From: Peteryoungia desertarenae
GTDB taxonomy: Bacteria; Pseudomonadota; Alphaproteobacteria; Rhizobiales; Rhizobiaceae
Direction of reading: 5' to 3'
DNA: 64,000 bases
Assembly (NCBI RefSeq): GCF_005860795.2
Contig: NZ_CP058350.1
Location: 1,456,501 to 1,520,500, forward strand
Of this stretch, positions 6,809 through 16,381 are shown piece by piece (the stretch's first letter is position 1; each line of letters begins with the position of its first letter). The notes under the pieces are model-generated. The model worked only from the letters and a program-made list of their open reading frames with translations. It was not told the origin of the DNA and made no database searches. The position numbers and the translations under genes are program-made.

Positions 6809-9316
6809 GTGACCACTGCTGATTCCGCCCTTGCCCGTCTGCCTGCCCCCTTCCTCCGCTGGTTTGGCGAAAAGGGCTGGCAGCCGCGTGCCCATCAGCT
6901 TGAGCTTCTGGATCGCGCCCGATCGGGCGAAAGCCTTCTGCTCATCGCGCCAACCGGTGCCGGCAAGACGCTCGCCGGTTTTCTGCCCTCGCTGACCGAA
7001 TTGACCGAAAGGGGACGCCGGAAACCGGGCGAAGCCTTTACCGGCATTCATACACTCTACATTTCGCCGCTGAAGGCGCTCGCCGTCGATATCGAGCGCA
7101 ATCTGTTGAAGCCGGTCCAGGAGATGGGCCTGCCGATCACGATCGAAAACCGCACCGGCGATACACCGGCCTCGAAGCGCCAGCGCCAGAAGGTCAATCC
7201 GCCAGACATCCTCCTGACCACGCCGGAACAGCTCGCCCTCCTCATTTCGCACGGTGATGCGACGCGTTTCTTCAAGGACCTGCGCTACGTCATCTTTGAT
7301 GAACTGCATTCGCTGGTCACATCCAAGCGCGGCCATCTGCTAGCGCTAGGCCTTGCACGCCTGCGCCGGCTTGCACCCGAGGTGAAGACGATCGGGCTTT
7401 CGGCAACGGTTGCCCAGCCCATGGATCTGCGCCGCTGGCTGGTCGGTCAGTCACCGCAAGGCGAAGCCTCTGCCGGTGTCATTACTGTCGAAGGCGGCGC
7501 GCGGCCCGATATAACCATCCTTGGAACCGAAGAACGCATCCCCTGGTCGGGGCACTCCGCCCGCTATGCCATCCCCGACATCTACAAGGTGTTGAAGGAG
7601 TTCCAGACCACGCTGCTCTTCGTCAACACCCGATCCCAGGCCGAGATGTTGTTTCAGGAACTCTGGACGGCGAATGACGACAATCTGCCGATTGCCCTTC
7701 ATCACGGCTCGCTTGATGTCGCCCAGCGCCGCAAGGTGGAAGCGGCCATGGCCGATAACCGGCTGCGCGCCGTCGTTGCCACCTCGACGCTCGATCTCGG
7801 CATCGACTGGGGCGACGTCGATCTCGTCATCCATGTCGGCGCGCCGAAAGGGGCGTCCCGACTTGCCCAGCGCATCGGTCGCGCCAATCACCGCATGGAC
7901 GAACCCTCCCGCGCCATTCTCGTGCCGGCCAATCGCTTTGAGGTCATGGAATGCCAGGCGGCACTCGACGCAAACTATATCGGCGCTCAGGACACACCGC
8001 CGATCGGCCATGGCTCCCTTGATGTTCTCGCCCAGCATGTGCTCGGCATGGCCTGTGCCGCTCCTTTCGATGAAGAAGACCTCTATGGCGAAGTCACCAG
8101 CGCGTTGCCCTATGCCGATCTCGACCGGCAGACCTTCACCCGCATTGTGGAATTCGTGGCCACCGGCGGTTATGCGCTGCGCAGCTACGAGCGCTATGCC
8201 CGTATCCGTCGAACGAAGGAGGGGTTGTGGCGCGTGTCGAACCCCCAGGTCGCCCAGCAATATCGCCTGAATATCGGCACGATCGTTGAAATGCCGATGT
8301 TGAATGTCCGCCTCGTCAAGCGCAACCATCTGGGCTCGATCGGTCGGGGCGGGATGACGCTTGGCAAGGTCGAGGAGTATTTCCTCGAACAGCTGACCCA
8401 GGGCGACACCTTCCTCTTTTCCGGCAAGGTGCTGCGTTTCGAAGGCATTCGCGAGAACGAGTGCCTTGTGTCCAATGCCTTCTCGCAGGACCCCAAGATC
8501 CCGGCCTATGCCGGCGGCAAGTTCCCGCTTTCGACCTATCTTGCCGATCAGGTCCGCGCCATGCTGGATGATCCCGCCCGCCGAACGAGCCTGCCCGATC
8601 AGGTGCGCGACTGGCTGGCCCTGCAGGCGGAGAAGTCGGTTCTGCCCCGGCGCGGCGATCTGCTGATCGAGACCTTTCCGCGTGGCGAACGCTTCTACAT
8701 GGTGATCTATCCCTTCGAGGGACGGCTTGCTCACCAGACGCTCGGCATGCTGCTGACCCGCCGGCTGGAGCGGGCAGGGGCAAAACCGCTCGGCTTCGTC
8801 GCCACAGACTATGCACTCGCCATCTGGGCGCTCGATGACATGGGGTCACAGATCGCGCGCGGCGCGCTTGATCTGTCCGGCCTCTTCGATCAGGACATGC
8901 TGGGCGACGACCTGGAAGCCTGGCTGGACGAAAGCTTCATGCTGAAGCGCACGTTTCGGTATTGCGCCGTCATTGCCGGGCTCATCGAACAGCGCCATCC
9001 CGGCAAGGAAAAGACCGGTCGCCAGGTGACGGTCTCCACCGATCTGATCTATGACGTCCTGCGCAGCCACGAGCCGGATCACATCCTGCTTCAGGCCACG
9101 CGTCAGGATGCCGCTGCCGGGCTTTTGGACATTGCCCGCCTTGCCGATATGCTGGCGCGAATCAGAGGCCATATCGTCCACAAGCGCCTGCAACAGATCT
9201 CGCCGCTGGCCGTCCCGGTCATGCTGGAGATCGGCAAGGAGCCGGTCATGGGCGATGCCCAGGAATTCGTGCTGTCGGAAGCGGCGGAAGACCTGATGGC
9301 GGAAGCCATGGCCTGA
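6809..9316 (+). CDS. Ligase-associated DNA damage response DEXH-box helicase (Lhr-like)
   Basis: Large ATP-dependent superfamily 2 helicase of the Lhr group. Start is uncertain: ATG 6722 gives 864 residues, GTG 6809 gives 835 and removes a leader overlapping the toxin-antitoxin control region; I use 6809. Motifs seen: APTGAGKTLAGFLPSL (Walker A), TLYISPLKALAVDIERNL, LLTTPEQLALL, VIFDELHSL (DEXH box), GLSATVAQ, VATSTLDLGIDWGDVDLVIHVGAPKGASRLAQRIGRANHR (helicase motifs V and VI region). The long C-terminal half is the Lhr-specific winged-helix/core part. Followed by pdeM, its usual partner in DNA-repair gene clusters; no ATP-dependent ligase gene is in view. Confidence 0.92.
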   Translation: MTTADSALARLPAPFLRWFGEKGWQPRAHQLELLDRARSGESLLLIAPTGAGKTLAGFLPSLTELTERGRRKPGEAFTGIHTLYISPLKALAVDIERNLLKPVQEMGLPITIENRTGDTPASKRQRQKVNPPDILLTTPEQLALLISHGDATRFFKDLRYVIFDELHSLVTSKRGHLLALGLARLRRLAPEVKTIGLSATVAQPMDLRRWLVGQSPQGEASAGVITVEGGARPDITILGTEERIPWSGHSARYAIPDIYKVLKEFQTTLLFVNTRSQAEMLFQELWTANDDNLPIALHHGSLDVAQRRKVEAAMADNRLRAVVATSTLDLGIDWGDVDLVIHVGAPKGASRLAQRIGRANHRMDEPSRAILVPANRFEVMECQAALDANYIGAQDTPPIGHGSLDVLAQHVLGMACAAPFDEEDLYGEVTSALPYADLDRQTFTRIVEFVATGGYALRSYERYARIRRTKEGLWRVSNPQVAQQYRLNIGTIVEMPMLNVRLVKRNHLGSIGRGGMTLGKVEEYFLEQLTQGDTFLFSGKVLRFEGIRENECLVSNAFSQDPKIPAYAGGKFPLSTYLADQVRAMLDDPARRTSLPDQVRDWLALQAEKSVLPRRGDLLIETFPRGERFYMVIYPFEGRLAHQTLGMLLTRRLERAGAKPLGFVATDYALAIWALDDMGSQIARGALDLSGLFDQDMLGDDLEAWLDESFMLKRTFRYCAVIAGLIEQRHPGKEKTGRQVTVSTDLIYDVLRSHEPDHILLQATRQDAAAGLLDIARLADMLARIRGHIVHKRLQQISPLAVPVMLEIGKEPVMGDAQEFVLSEAAEDLMAEAMA

Positions 9317-9389
9317 CGAGACGGACGATGGATGGAAATGAGGCTTTCGCATCGCATGGATGCCTGAAGGCCATTCGGGAAAGACTGAA

Positions 9390-10127
9390 ATGAGCCGCTT
9401 GGGCCTTCACGCAAAAGAGCTGGATGAACAGACCGCCGCTTCCGCAGTCTGTGCTGCCGAGTTCGCCTTTCATGGCCATGTAGCCGTCGGCGATCTTTCA
9501 GGTGCACTCTTCCTGCCCGACCTGCACACCCTGGTCGTCTCGGACCTGCATCTCGAGAAAGGAGCCGCCTTCGCGAGGCGTGGCCAGTTGTTGCCGCCCT
9601 ATGATACGCTCTCAACCTTGCGCCTTCTTGAGCGCGTACTGCAACGCTACCAGCCGAAGAGCGTCATCAGCCTTGGCGACAACTTTCATGACCGGGCAGG
9701 CTCGGCCCTCATGCCGCCGGCCTTCCGCGACATGCTCACAGCCATGGCCGGCCATCGCGAATGGATCTGGGTCAATGGCAACCACGATCCCGATGGCGTC
9801 TTCGGTTTGCCGGGCCTGTCTGCCGATGAGGTGGCTCTTGGGAGGCTCACCTTCCGCCATGAACCGTCGCTGGCCCATGGTTCTGGCGAGGTCGCCGGCC
9901 ACCTCCATCCAAGCGCCACGGTTCGCCGGCGGGAGAAATCCGTGCGCCGGCCCTGCTTTGCCACAGATGGCAAGCGTCTTGTCATGCCGTCTTTCGGCGT
10001 TTTGACCGGCGGGCTCGATCTCCGCCACAAGGCCTTTACAGGCCTTTTTGATCGGACGGCCTTGGTCGCCCATCTGCTGGGTCGCGACAGGGTCTATTCG
10101 GTGCGTTTTGCCAACCTGCTTGGCTGA
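9390..10127 (+). CDS. pdeM: Ligase-associated DNA damage response endonuclease PdeM
   Basis: Calcineurin-like metallophosphoesterase, 245 residues from ATG 9390 (an upstream ATG at 9360 is possible). Metal-binding motifs in order: VVSDLHLEKG, SLGDNFHD, VNGNHDPDG, and a late GHLHPSATV. The family member PdeM is genetically linked to the Lhr-like helicase upstream, and that arrangement is kept here with a 73-base gap, supporting a role in DNA repair. It converges with the TIGR02186 gene, 5 bases between stops. Confidence 0.88.
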   Translation: MSRLGLHAKELDEQTAASAVCAAEFAFHGHVAVGDLSGALFLPDLHTLVVSDLHLEKGAAFARRGQLLPPYDTLSTLRLLERVLQRYQPKSVISLGDNFHDRAGSALMPPAFRDMLTAMAGHREWIWVNGNHDPDGVFGLPGLSADEVALGRLTFRHEPSLAHGSGEVAGHLHPSATVRRREKSVRRPCFATDGKRLVMPSFGVLTGGLDLRHKAFTGLFDRTALVAHLLGRDRVYSVRFANLLG

Positions 10128-10132
10128 TCCCG

Positions 10133-10936
10133 TCAATCCTTGCGGAAGATCAGGCTCGCGCTCCAGCCTGTGACGAGTGCGAGCAGCACGGCAAACATGC
10201 CGTAAAGTACCGGGCGGTCATGCGCAGCACTGGTGATCGCCTCTTCAAGACCGGTTTTGACGACCCGCAGCGGCAATTCCTTCTCCGCAATGAACTCGCC
10301 AGACTTGAAGAGATAGGCGCGTACCATATGCACACCGTTCGGAATGTTCGCGGGCAGGCGCAGTGTCGCGCGAAACAGGCTCGAAGACACGAAGCGCACG
10401 CCATTTGTGTCACGCTGATAGAGCCCGTTTGTCTCCTTCAGACGGCGGAAGGCGTCGCGAAACTCGGTAATGTTGGTCAGGCCGCTGATGAAACCGGTCG
10501 GCACGAGGTCACGATGCTCGATCCCCACGCCCACCTGGTCCAGAATGCGTCGCGGTGCAATGTCATCGACGGGTCGTGTGCTCGCCAGCGAATAGGAAAG
10601 CGGCATCCGCTCGAAGGTGACCGAAGTCCGGTTGACCCAGATACCCATCAGTCGTTCCTTGCGCCGGACAGTGGCGTCCTCGCGCGGGCCCTCCAGCGTT
10701 ACCACGACATCATATTCGCCAATCGCCAGCAGCAGCTGATCCGTATTGGTCAAGGCACCAAAGACGGTCAGATCTGCCCCGGAGAAATCGGAGGTGATTG
10801 CGATTTCGCTGGTCGAAGTGCCGATGTCGATCCCTTCACGACCTGTAATGTCGGGCGCAAAAGGGTTCTGCGCCTGGGCGAGGTTCGCAAACGCCATCAA
10901 GAGCAGGGCAAGTGTCGAAGTCAGGACCGCACGCAT
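10133..10936 (-). CDS. TIGR02186 family membrane-anchored protein
   Basis: 267 residues from ATG 10936. Signal peptide MRAVLTSTLALLLMAFANLAQA, a periplasmic beta-rich domain beginning PDITGREGIDIGTSTSEIAITSDFSGADLTVFG, and a C-terminal membrane helix (YGMFAVLLALVTGWSASLIF) ending in a short basic tail. This is the TIGR02186 family, typically encoded next to a TauE/SafE exporter, as here: its ATG begins one base after the exporter's stop. I infer an accessory subunit or sensor for sulfonate/sulfite-type export; the molecular role is not known. Confidence 0.87.
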   Translation of the reverse strand: MRAVLTSTLALLLMAFANLAQAQNPFAPDITGREGIDIGTSTSEIAITSDFSGADLTVFGALTNTDQLLLAIGEYDVVVTLEGPREDATVRRKERLMGIWVNRTSVTFERMPLSYSLASTRPVDDIAPRRILDQVGVGIEHRDLVPTGFISGLTNITEFRDAFRRLKETNGLYQRDTNGVRFVSSSLFRATLRLPANIPNGVHMVRAYLFKSGEFIAEKELPLRVVKTGLEEAITSAAHDRPVLYGMFAVLLALVTGWSASLIFRKD

Positions 10937-10937
10937 C

Positions 10938-11855
10938 TCAGCCTCCGATCGCCAGTGAATAGACATCTTCCGGTGCCACCACCAGTTCAATGGCGAGGCG
11001 AACGCCAACCGCCAGCACCAGCAGCGCCAAAAGCGCCCGCAATTGTTCGCCGCGAAGCTTTTGCCCCACCCGGACACCATACTGAGCCCCGATGACGCCC
11101 GCGACCATCAATATGAAGGCGAGGACGATGTCGACCGAGTAGTTGGTGATGGCCTGCACCATCGTCGTGTAGGAGGTGACGAAAATGATCTGGAACAGCG
11201 AGGTCCCCACCACGACATTGGTCGGGATCCTGAGCAGATAGATCATCGCCGGAACCATGATGAAACCGCCGCCGACACCCATGATGGATGTCAGCACGCC
11301 GATCGCAAATCCGAGCGCAATCAGCGGGATGACGCTGAGGTAGATCTTTGATTTCTTGAAGCGCATCTTGAAGGGCAGGCGATGCACCCAGTTGTGCTGA
11401 CCGGGCCGTTTAAGCGTCACCGGCTCGTTGCGCGCCGCACGCCTTAAGGCCCGCACGCTTTCCGTCAGCATCAGCCCGCCGACTGTGCCCAGAAAAATGA
11501 CGTAGAGGATCGAGATGATCAGGTCGAGCTGGCCCAGTCGGCGCAAGAGAGAAAAGATGTAGATGCCGACGGTCGCACCCGCGAGGCCTCCGGCCAGCAG
11601 CACCAGGCCAAGCTTCACATCGAGTGTGCCGCGCCTGAAATGCGAAATCGCGCCCGAAACCGACGAGGCAATAACCTGGTTGGCGCCCGTTGCTACCGCT
11701 ACCACCGGCGGAATGTTGTAAAAGATCAAAAGCGGCGTGATGAGAAAGCCGCCACCCACGCCAAACATGCCAGACAGAAAGCCGACAGCCGCACCCATCC
11801 CGAGAATGATGAAGATATTCACCGAAAGTTCGGCGATCGGGAGATAGATCGTCAC
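10938..11855 (-). CDS. TauE/SafE family sulfite exporter-like permease (TSUP)
   Basis: 305 residues from GTG 11855, preferred because a GAGG ribosome site lies about 6 bases upstream; a frame start at 11885 is also open. About eight membrane segments in two halves. The duplicated family signature is clear: GFLSGMFGVGGGFLITPLLI in the first half and GVLTSIMGVGGGFIMVPAMI in the second. TSUP proteins move small sulfur or carbon anions across the inner membrane; the substrate here is unknown. Co-transcribed with the TIGR02186 gene. Confidence 0.93.
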   Translation of the reverse strand: MTIYLPIAELSVNIFIILGMGAAVGFLSGMFGVGGGFLITPLLIFYNIPPVVAVATGANQVIASSVSGAISHFRRGTLDVKLGLVLLAGGLAGATVGIYIFSLLRRLGQLDLIISILYVIFLGTVGGLMLTESVRALRRAARNEPVTLKRPGQHNWVHRLPFKMRFKKSKIYLSVIPLIALGFAIGVLTSIMGVGGGFIMVPAMIYLLRIPTNVVVGTSLFQIIFVTSYTTMVQAITNYSVDIVLAFILMVAGVIGAQYGVRVGQKLRGEQLRALLALLVLAVGVRLAIELVVAPEDVYSLAIGG

Positions 11856-11942
11856 GGTCGGACCTCGAAATGCGACTGCCCCCATCAGGGCGGCGAAGGG
11901 ATGGTACCAAACTGGCTCTCCCGTTCCGTCTCAATCAAAGGA

Positions 11943-11972
11943 GGGACCAAGTCCTTGATTGGACATGGTCCC
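11943..11972. terminator. Hairpin between podJ and the TauE/SafE gene
   Basis: GGGACCAAGTCC and GGACATGGTCCC pair over 12 positions with one mismatch around a 6-base loop. It lies 90 bases past the podJ stop and upstream of the TauE/SafE start. There is no T-run, so it could be a Rho-assisted stop or processing site for the minus-strand podJ transcript, or part of the leader of the next gene. Confidence 0.35.
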
Positions 11973-12062
11973 TGCCTGATCTGTCTTGCGCCTGCTGGCT
12001 GGGTGAGTCAATTCCGAAGCCCGCCATACGCTTCGAATTTTCCCCTTTTGTGACAGCCGCGG

Positions 12063-15000
12063 TCAATTGTTGCGTGCCAGAAGCTCATTCACCAGCTTGT
12101 CGGAGATCTTGCCCGTGGGTTCCTGACCGATCGAAGTCTCGAACGCTTTGATTGCGCTGACGGTTTTCGCACCGAGCACCCCGTCGGCAACGCCTGCATC
12201 AAAGCCGTTCTTGTTCAGGATGGCCTGGATGTTGCGGATCGCCTTCTTCATGTCGACACTGGCAGTCTTGAGCCCCTCGCCAGTCCATGCGTCAGGCGAA
12301 TTGACCTGGTTGGCATCGAGGTTGAGGGGTTGCGGTGCCCACTGCTCCACATCAGCCCGCGCCCGCTCCAGTTCATCGGGCTTCAATGCATTGGCCACTT
12401 CATCGCGCTTTTGTGCAGCATCGCTGTCGCCGCCCTTGGCCGCGACGCCAAACCACTTGTAGGAGGCCACGAGGTTCTGCGGCACGCCGTCTCCGCGCGC
12501 ATAGAGAATGGCGAGGTTGAACTGGCTGTCTGAAACGCCATGATCTGCGGCTTTTTCAAACCACTCGGCGGCTTTCGCATAGTCCTGGTTGCCGTCTGCA
12601 CCCGAAGCATAGATCACGGCAAGGTTATGCATGGCGCTTGCATTGCCAGCCAGGGCCGCCATTTCGTAATAGCGTTTGGCAAGCGTCATATCGCGCGGCA
12701 GGCCGGTTCCCTTTTCATAGAGATTGGCAAGGCGATACTGTGCAGGCGCGAGACCCTTGTCGGCGGCGAGCTGATACCATTTTGCCGCTTCGGCGAAATT
12801 AGCCTGCACGCCACGGCCATCCGTATAGCGGGCGCCCACTTCAAACAGCGCGATTGGATCTCCGTTTCTGGCGGCGTCTGCCAGAGACTGCGGTGTAATC
12901 TCTGCGGGTACCACAATCGGCGCTTGCGCAGTTTCTGCTTCCATAGGCTCAAGAGGTTCGAGCGGTTTCAAGGCTTCGGCGCCGGGTGCAGCAAGCGTCG
13001 CTGGCATTGGTGCTGCATTGGGGCCGACAGGACCTTGCGGCTGTGCGGTTTCGTTACCGGTCGGCGCAAAGGCTGAAACAGGGGAGGCACTGTCCGGATT
13101 GACGGGCGCCAGAAGATTTGCGGTTGCAGGCTCGGTCAATGCAGCTTCCGGCGCGATGGCAATGGCAGCATTTGCGTCTGCTGCGACCGGAGCCGGTTCA
13201 ACGGGTGAAGAGGGCGGCGAAAGCGCGCTCGAATCGTCCGTCGTCTGCGCCTCGATCTGGGCCGGAGCCCTTTCGCCGCTCATCAGTGTATTGATGAGAG
13301 GCATGGCCATGGCCACCAGAAGGATCGCGCCAACGGCCATCAGGATCGGACGGCGAAATCGCGAAAAGATGGATACACCAGCTGCCTCCTTTGCTTTGGC
13401 TGCCGGAATGGCCTTCTGTGTACGGTCGAGTTCCATCGCAGCCGCCTGGGCCGCGCGCCGGGCAGCGGCAATGTAATCGCTGCGATCCTCGTCGCGATCG
13501 TTTCCGCCACCATTCTTGTGGCTCGCCTGCTGGCTTGCGCGGACCCGTTCAAGGATCTTGCGGACATCGGGAGCGCCCGAGCCGGGTTCAAGCAATTCGT
13601 TTGCATCCTCCTCCTCACTCATGACCTCGATCGGGTCGAGCGCCGGAGCCGGCTCAACGAGTTTGCGGTTGTTCTTTGTCTTCTCCTCCTTTTTGGAAGG
13701 AAGGAATCGTTTGCTCAGGCCGGCAAGCAGGCTGGGCTTGCCTGGCTTCTTGTCAGCGCGGTTGGCTTCAATGACTGGCAGCGCAGTCATTGTTGCGGCA
13801 AAGTCGTCAGCGGCAGCCAGCAATTCCTCGTCAATCGGGTGCTTTGTCTTTTGCTCCGGTCTGTCCGCAAGCTGCATTTCTGCATCCGGCCTGCGTTCTG
13901 CCGGTGCCGCATAGGGTGGCGTGACCGGGCTTTGCGCTTCCTGGCGCAGGAGGGAAGCACCGGAAACCGGTGAAGACGAAACCGGAGCCGGGGAGAACGA
14001 CTGTGTATCTGCCTGCATGTTGGCCGGTGCCTGGCCAAACATTGGCGGCTGTGGTTGCGGCTGATGGCTGTTCACATGCAGATCGTCGAGGCGTCCGGCA
14101 ATCTGCACCAGTGTGTCATGCAAGGCTTCGAAAGTGCGCTGGGTTCGCTCTTCCGAATTACGCGAGAAGTCCTCAAGATTGCGCAGATGGTCGGCCAGTG
14201 CCGCAAGCGCGTCCACATCGACTCTTGACGGAATGTCTCCGCTTTGCGCCGACTGCCGCATGAAGTTTTCCATCACCGTCTCGGCTGCCTGACGCGCAGC
14301 CTCGATGATGTATTCGTCGCTGGTCGCCATGTATTCTTCGAGCGCAGTCAGGCGTCCGGAGACTTCCGGATCCGTCGTCGGCTGGCTGATCAGGGCCGAG
14401 AGGTTGGCAATCTGGTCTTCGAGATTGCGCAGGCTGACCGTATCGGCGGCAGGCGCGCTGCTGGTGTCTTCAAGCCGGTCGACGACAGCGTTCAGCCGCT
14501 CTTCCAGATTGCGCAGCGCACGGTCGTCGATCTGGGCAATGGCCGGCTGTGCCGGTTCCATCTCCTCGATCCGCCGCGCCAGGAGTTCCAGCCTGTCGGC
14601 GAGGCGATCATTGACGCTGCCATTTTCCAGCGCATCGATCTTGCGGGAAATGTCGGCCAGATAATTCGTCAGCTCGGGCTGCGGAACCGGCTGCTGCGAC
14701 ATTTCCATCATCGAAGAGAGCTGATCGAGCCGCTCTTCCAGCTGGATCGCGCTGCGATCCTGGGACAGTTCCTCGATCCGCCGCGTCAGCGCCTCCAGGC
14801 GAAGGCTGAGCTCTTCCGCTGGCTGCTGGTCGGAAAGCCGCTGTTGTGCGAGGGTCTCGATTTGCCGGGCAAGGCCGAGAATTCGGTCTTCCAACCGCTG
14901 GAAGACCACCGGGTCCGGCGTGTTGTTGACCCGGCTGCTCGCGGCAATCGCGCGGCTGATCTCATCCAGGCGATTGTCGATCCCGGCGAACTGCTCCATC

Positions 15001-15986
15001 ACCATCTGCTCGCGCGGATTGATATGCGCGCCGATATGCTCAAGTGCTGAGGCAACGGTGATCAGCTTTTCCTCAAGTGCCTGAATGGTGCGGTTGTCGC
15101 CAACCGAACCGATATGGGACTTCACTTCTTCCAGCCGTTCGGCCAGCCGCAGCAGTTCATGACGCAGCGTTGCGCCGTCAAATTCGTCGAGGCGCGCCTC
15201 GACATAGTCCCAGCGCTGCTCCATGCGGCTGACACTGTCTTCGCGCGCCAGTCCGTCCATCAGCGAACGCAGACCCTCGAATTCCTGGCGCAGGGCATCG
15301 GCACCGGGCGCCTTTGTGGCGCCAAGATGCTGGATGCTTTCGGCCAGCCGCGCAATGTCGGCCCGCATGTCTTCGTTCGGGCGACGCTCTTCGGCCAGCG
15401 CCCTGATGGTACGCATCTCGGACCGCAGCCCGTTGATCTCGCGCGCGAGACTGTCAGCAATGTCCTGCTTCAGTTCCTGCCGGAGGCCAAGCAAGGCTTC
15501 CCGGATTTCGCGGCCGGTATCACGAGCAGGCGCTGCGGGTGCCGGCGGCATGCGCTCGGCGATGCGGTCAGTGGTTCGTGCGGATGGCGAAGGCGCAGGC
15601 ATGACCGGCTCTTGCCGCAGGTTCTTCCCGTAGGCTGGCGCGGTGGCACGCTCAGGCACCCGATGGCGCCGCTCATCGAGCATACGCTGGCGCTCGCGGA
15701 TCTGGGCCAGCGGGTCAAGAGATGATGATTGCACCTCTGGGGAGCGGGAACCCCGGCGTGTCACGCCAGCCTGCTCTGTTGTGGCATAGCCAGACGAAAC
15801 CGGATGTCCCATGGACGCGCGCACATCTTCGCGCCGTGGCCGCATCGGCTCGCGCGTGGGACGCGCGCCAGCGCCCTGGTTCATCAGATCTTCGATCTTG
15901 GCCTCCAGTCCCTCTATGGTGCGGTTCAGCGCGTCAAGTGAGGATGCGCCGCCGGGCCGTTGGGAGTTGGATCGAGATCCGTTCAT
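12063..15986 (-). CDS. podJ: PodJ-like polar organizing protein (coiled coil, TM, Sel1 repeats, peptidoglycan-binding)
   Basis: 1307 residues from ATG 15986; the longer frame to 16154 adds an unlikely basic leader. Order of parts: N-terminal region starting MNGSRSNSQRPGG, then about 550 residues of repeated coiled coil with recurring LEERLD/LARRIEEL units, a charged linker, a single membrane helix (PILMAVGAILLVAMAMPLINTL, about residue 880-905), a proline/alanine-rich periplasmic linker, about four Sel1 repeats (about 1035-1200, e.g. YTDGRGVQANFAEAAKWYQLAAD), and a C-terminal peptidoglycan-binding fold (IQAILNKNGFDAGVADGVLG). This matches PodJ, which marks the new pole and division site in Caulobacter and Agrobacterium. 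The gene order (podJ then beta-oxidation genes) also fits Agrobacterium from memory. Confidence 0.87.
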   Translation of the reverse strand: MNGSRSNSQRPGGASSLDALNRTIEGLEAKIEDLMNQGAGARPTREPMRPRREDVRASMGHPVSSGYATTEQAGVTRRGSRSPEVQSSSLDPLAQIRERQRMLDERRHRVPERATAPAYGKNLRQEPVMPAPSPSARTTDRIAERMPPAPAAPARDTGREIREALLGLRQELKQDIADSLAREINGLRSEMRTIRALAEERRPNEDMRADIARLAESIQHLGATKAPGADALRQEFEGLRSLMDGLAREDSVSRMEQRWDYVEARLDEFDGATLRHELLRLAERLEEVKSHIGSVGDNRTIQALEEKLITVASALEHIGAHINPREQMVMEQFAGIDNRLDEISRAIAASSRVNNTPDPVVFQRLEDRILGLARQIETLAQQRLSDQQPAEELSLRLEALTRRIEELSQDRSAIQLEERLDQLSSMMEMSQQPVPQPELTNYLADISRKIDALENGSVNDRLADRLELLARRIEEMEPAQPAIAQIDDRALRNLEERLNAVVDRLEDTSSAPAADTVSLRNLEDQIANLSALISQPTTDPEVSGRLTALEEYMATSDEYIIEAARQAAETVMENFMRQSAQSGDIPSRVDVDALAALADHLRNLEDFSRNSEERTQRTFEALHDTLVQIAGRLDDLHVNSHQPQPQPPMFGQAPANMQADTQSFSPAPVSSSPVSGASLLRQEAQSPVTPPYAAPAERRPDAEMQLADRPEQKTKHPIDEELLAAADDFAATMTALPVIEANRADKKPGKPSLLAGLSKRFLPSKKEEKTKNNRKLVEPAPALDPIEVMSEEEDANELLEPGSGAPDVRKILERVRASQQASHKNGGGNDRDEDRSDYIAAARRAAQAAAMELDRTQKAIPAAKAKEAAGVSIFSRFRRPILMAVGAILLVAMAMPLINTLMSGERAPAQIEAQTTDDSSALSPPSSPVEPAPVAADANAAIAIAPEAALTEPATANLLAPVNPDSASPVSAFAPTGNETAQPQGPVGPNAAPMPATLAAPGAEALKPLEPLEPMEAETAQAPIVVPAEITPQSLADAARNGDPIALFEVGARYTDGRGVQANFAEAAKWYQLAADKGLAPAQYRLANLYEKGTGLPRDMTLAKRYYEMAALAGNASAMHNLAVIYASGADGNQDYAKAAEWFEKAADHGVSDSQFNLAILYARGDGVPQNLVASYKWFGVAAKGGDSDAAQKRDEVANALKPDELERARADVEQWAPQPLNLDANQVNSPDAWTGEGLKTASVDMKKAIRNIQAILNKNGFDAGVADGVLGAKTVSAIKAFETSIGQEPTGKISDKLVNELLARNN

Positions 15987-16381
15987 GTTACCACTCGCTT
16001 TGATGATGGTTCGGAGGCGCAGGCACTCCGAAGGCGTCTCGGGCATGCACGCACCCCGAACAGTCATCCTCGCCATGATGGACACCCCCTCGGGGAAGCA
16101 AAGGCGAAGCAGACCGAGCAGGACGCGCAGCTTTCGTAACCAACCTTTCAACAAACGTGGTAAACAAGCGGTTAAGCTGGTGTTCGAATTCTTTAACTTT
16201 TTGTTGAAATGCCCCGCGCAAGCAGGGGGTGCTTAGCTCGACCTGGGAGAACTGCGGCCTCGCGCCGCATCGGGAAAAATGAGGCGGGTTGATATTTTGA
16301 CGTTTACGCGCACGTCAATTATTTGTATAAGCTTGAACCAGTCCGCAATGGTCGGAAATCAGTCTTGGAGGAAGATGATCG
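15987..16381. other. Divergent promoter region between podJ and the acyl-CoA dehydrogenase
   Basis: 395 bases with no credible gene. The podJ side has an AT-rich patch (about 16185-16210) with TTAA-type motifs that could include the promoter of this cell-cycle gene. The other side contains the TTGACGT/ACGTCAA palindrome annotated separately and a GGAGGAAG ribosome site right before the dehydrogenase. Confidence 0.5.
16297..16318. promoter_or_regulatory. MerR-type palindrome upstream of the beta-oxidation genes
   Basis: TTGACGT, an 8-base spacer TTACGCGC, then ACGTCAA: a perfect 7-base inverted repeat whose left arm also looks like a -35 box. It lies 64 bases before the acyl-CoA dehydrogenase start. 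It resembles the TTGACGTTTACGTAAACG-type sites I recall for MerR-family regulators of acyl-CoA and branched-chain catabolism. Such sites normally sit between -35 and -10. Confidence 0.5.

Noticed and set aside
7451..8734. 427-residue frame antisense to the Lhr-like helicase
   Set aside because: Helicase motifs on the opposite strand cover the whole interval.
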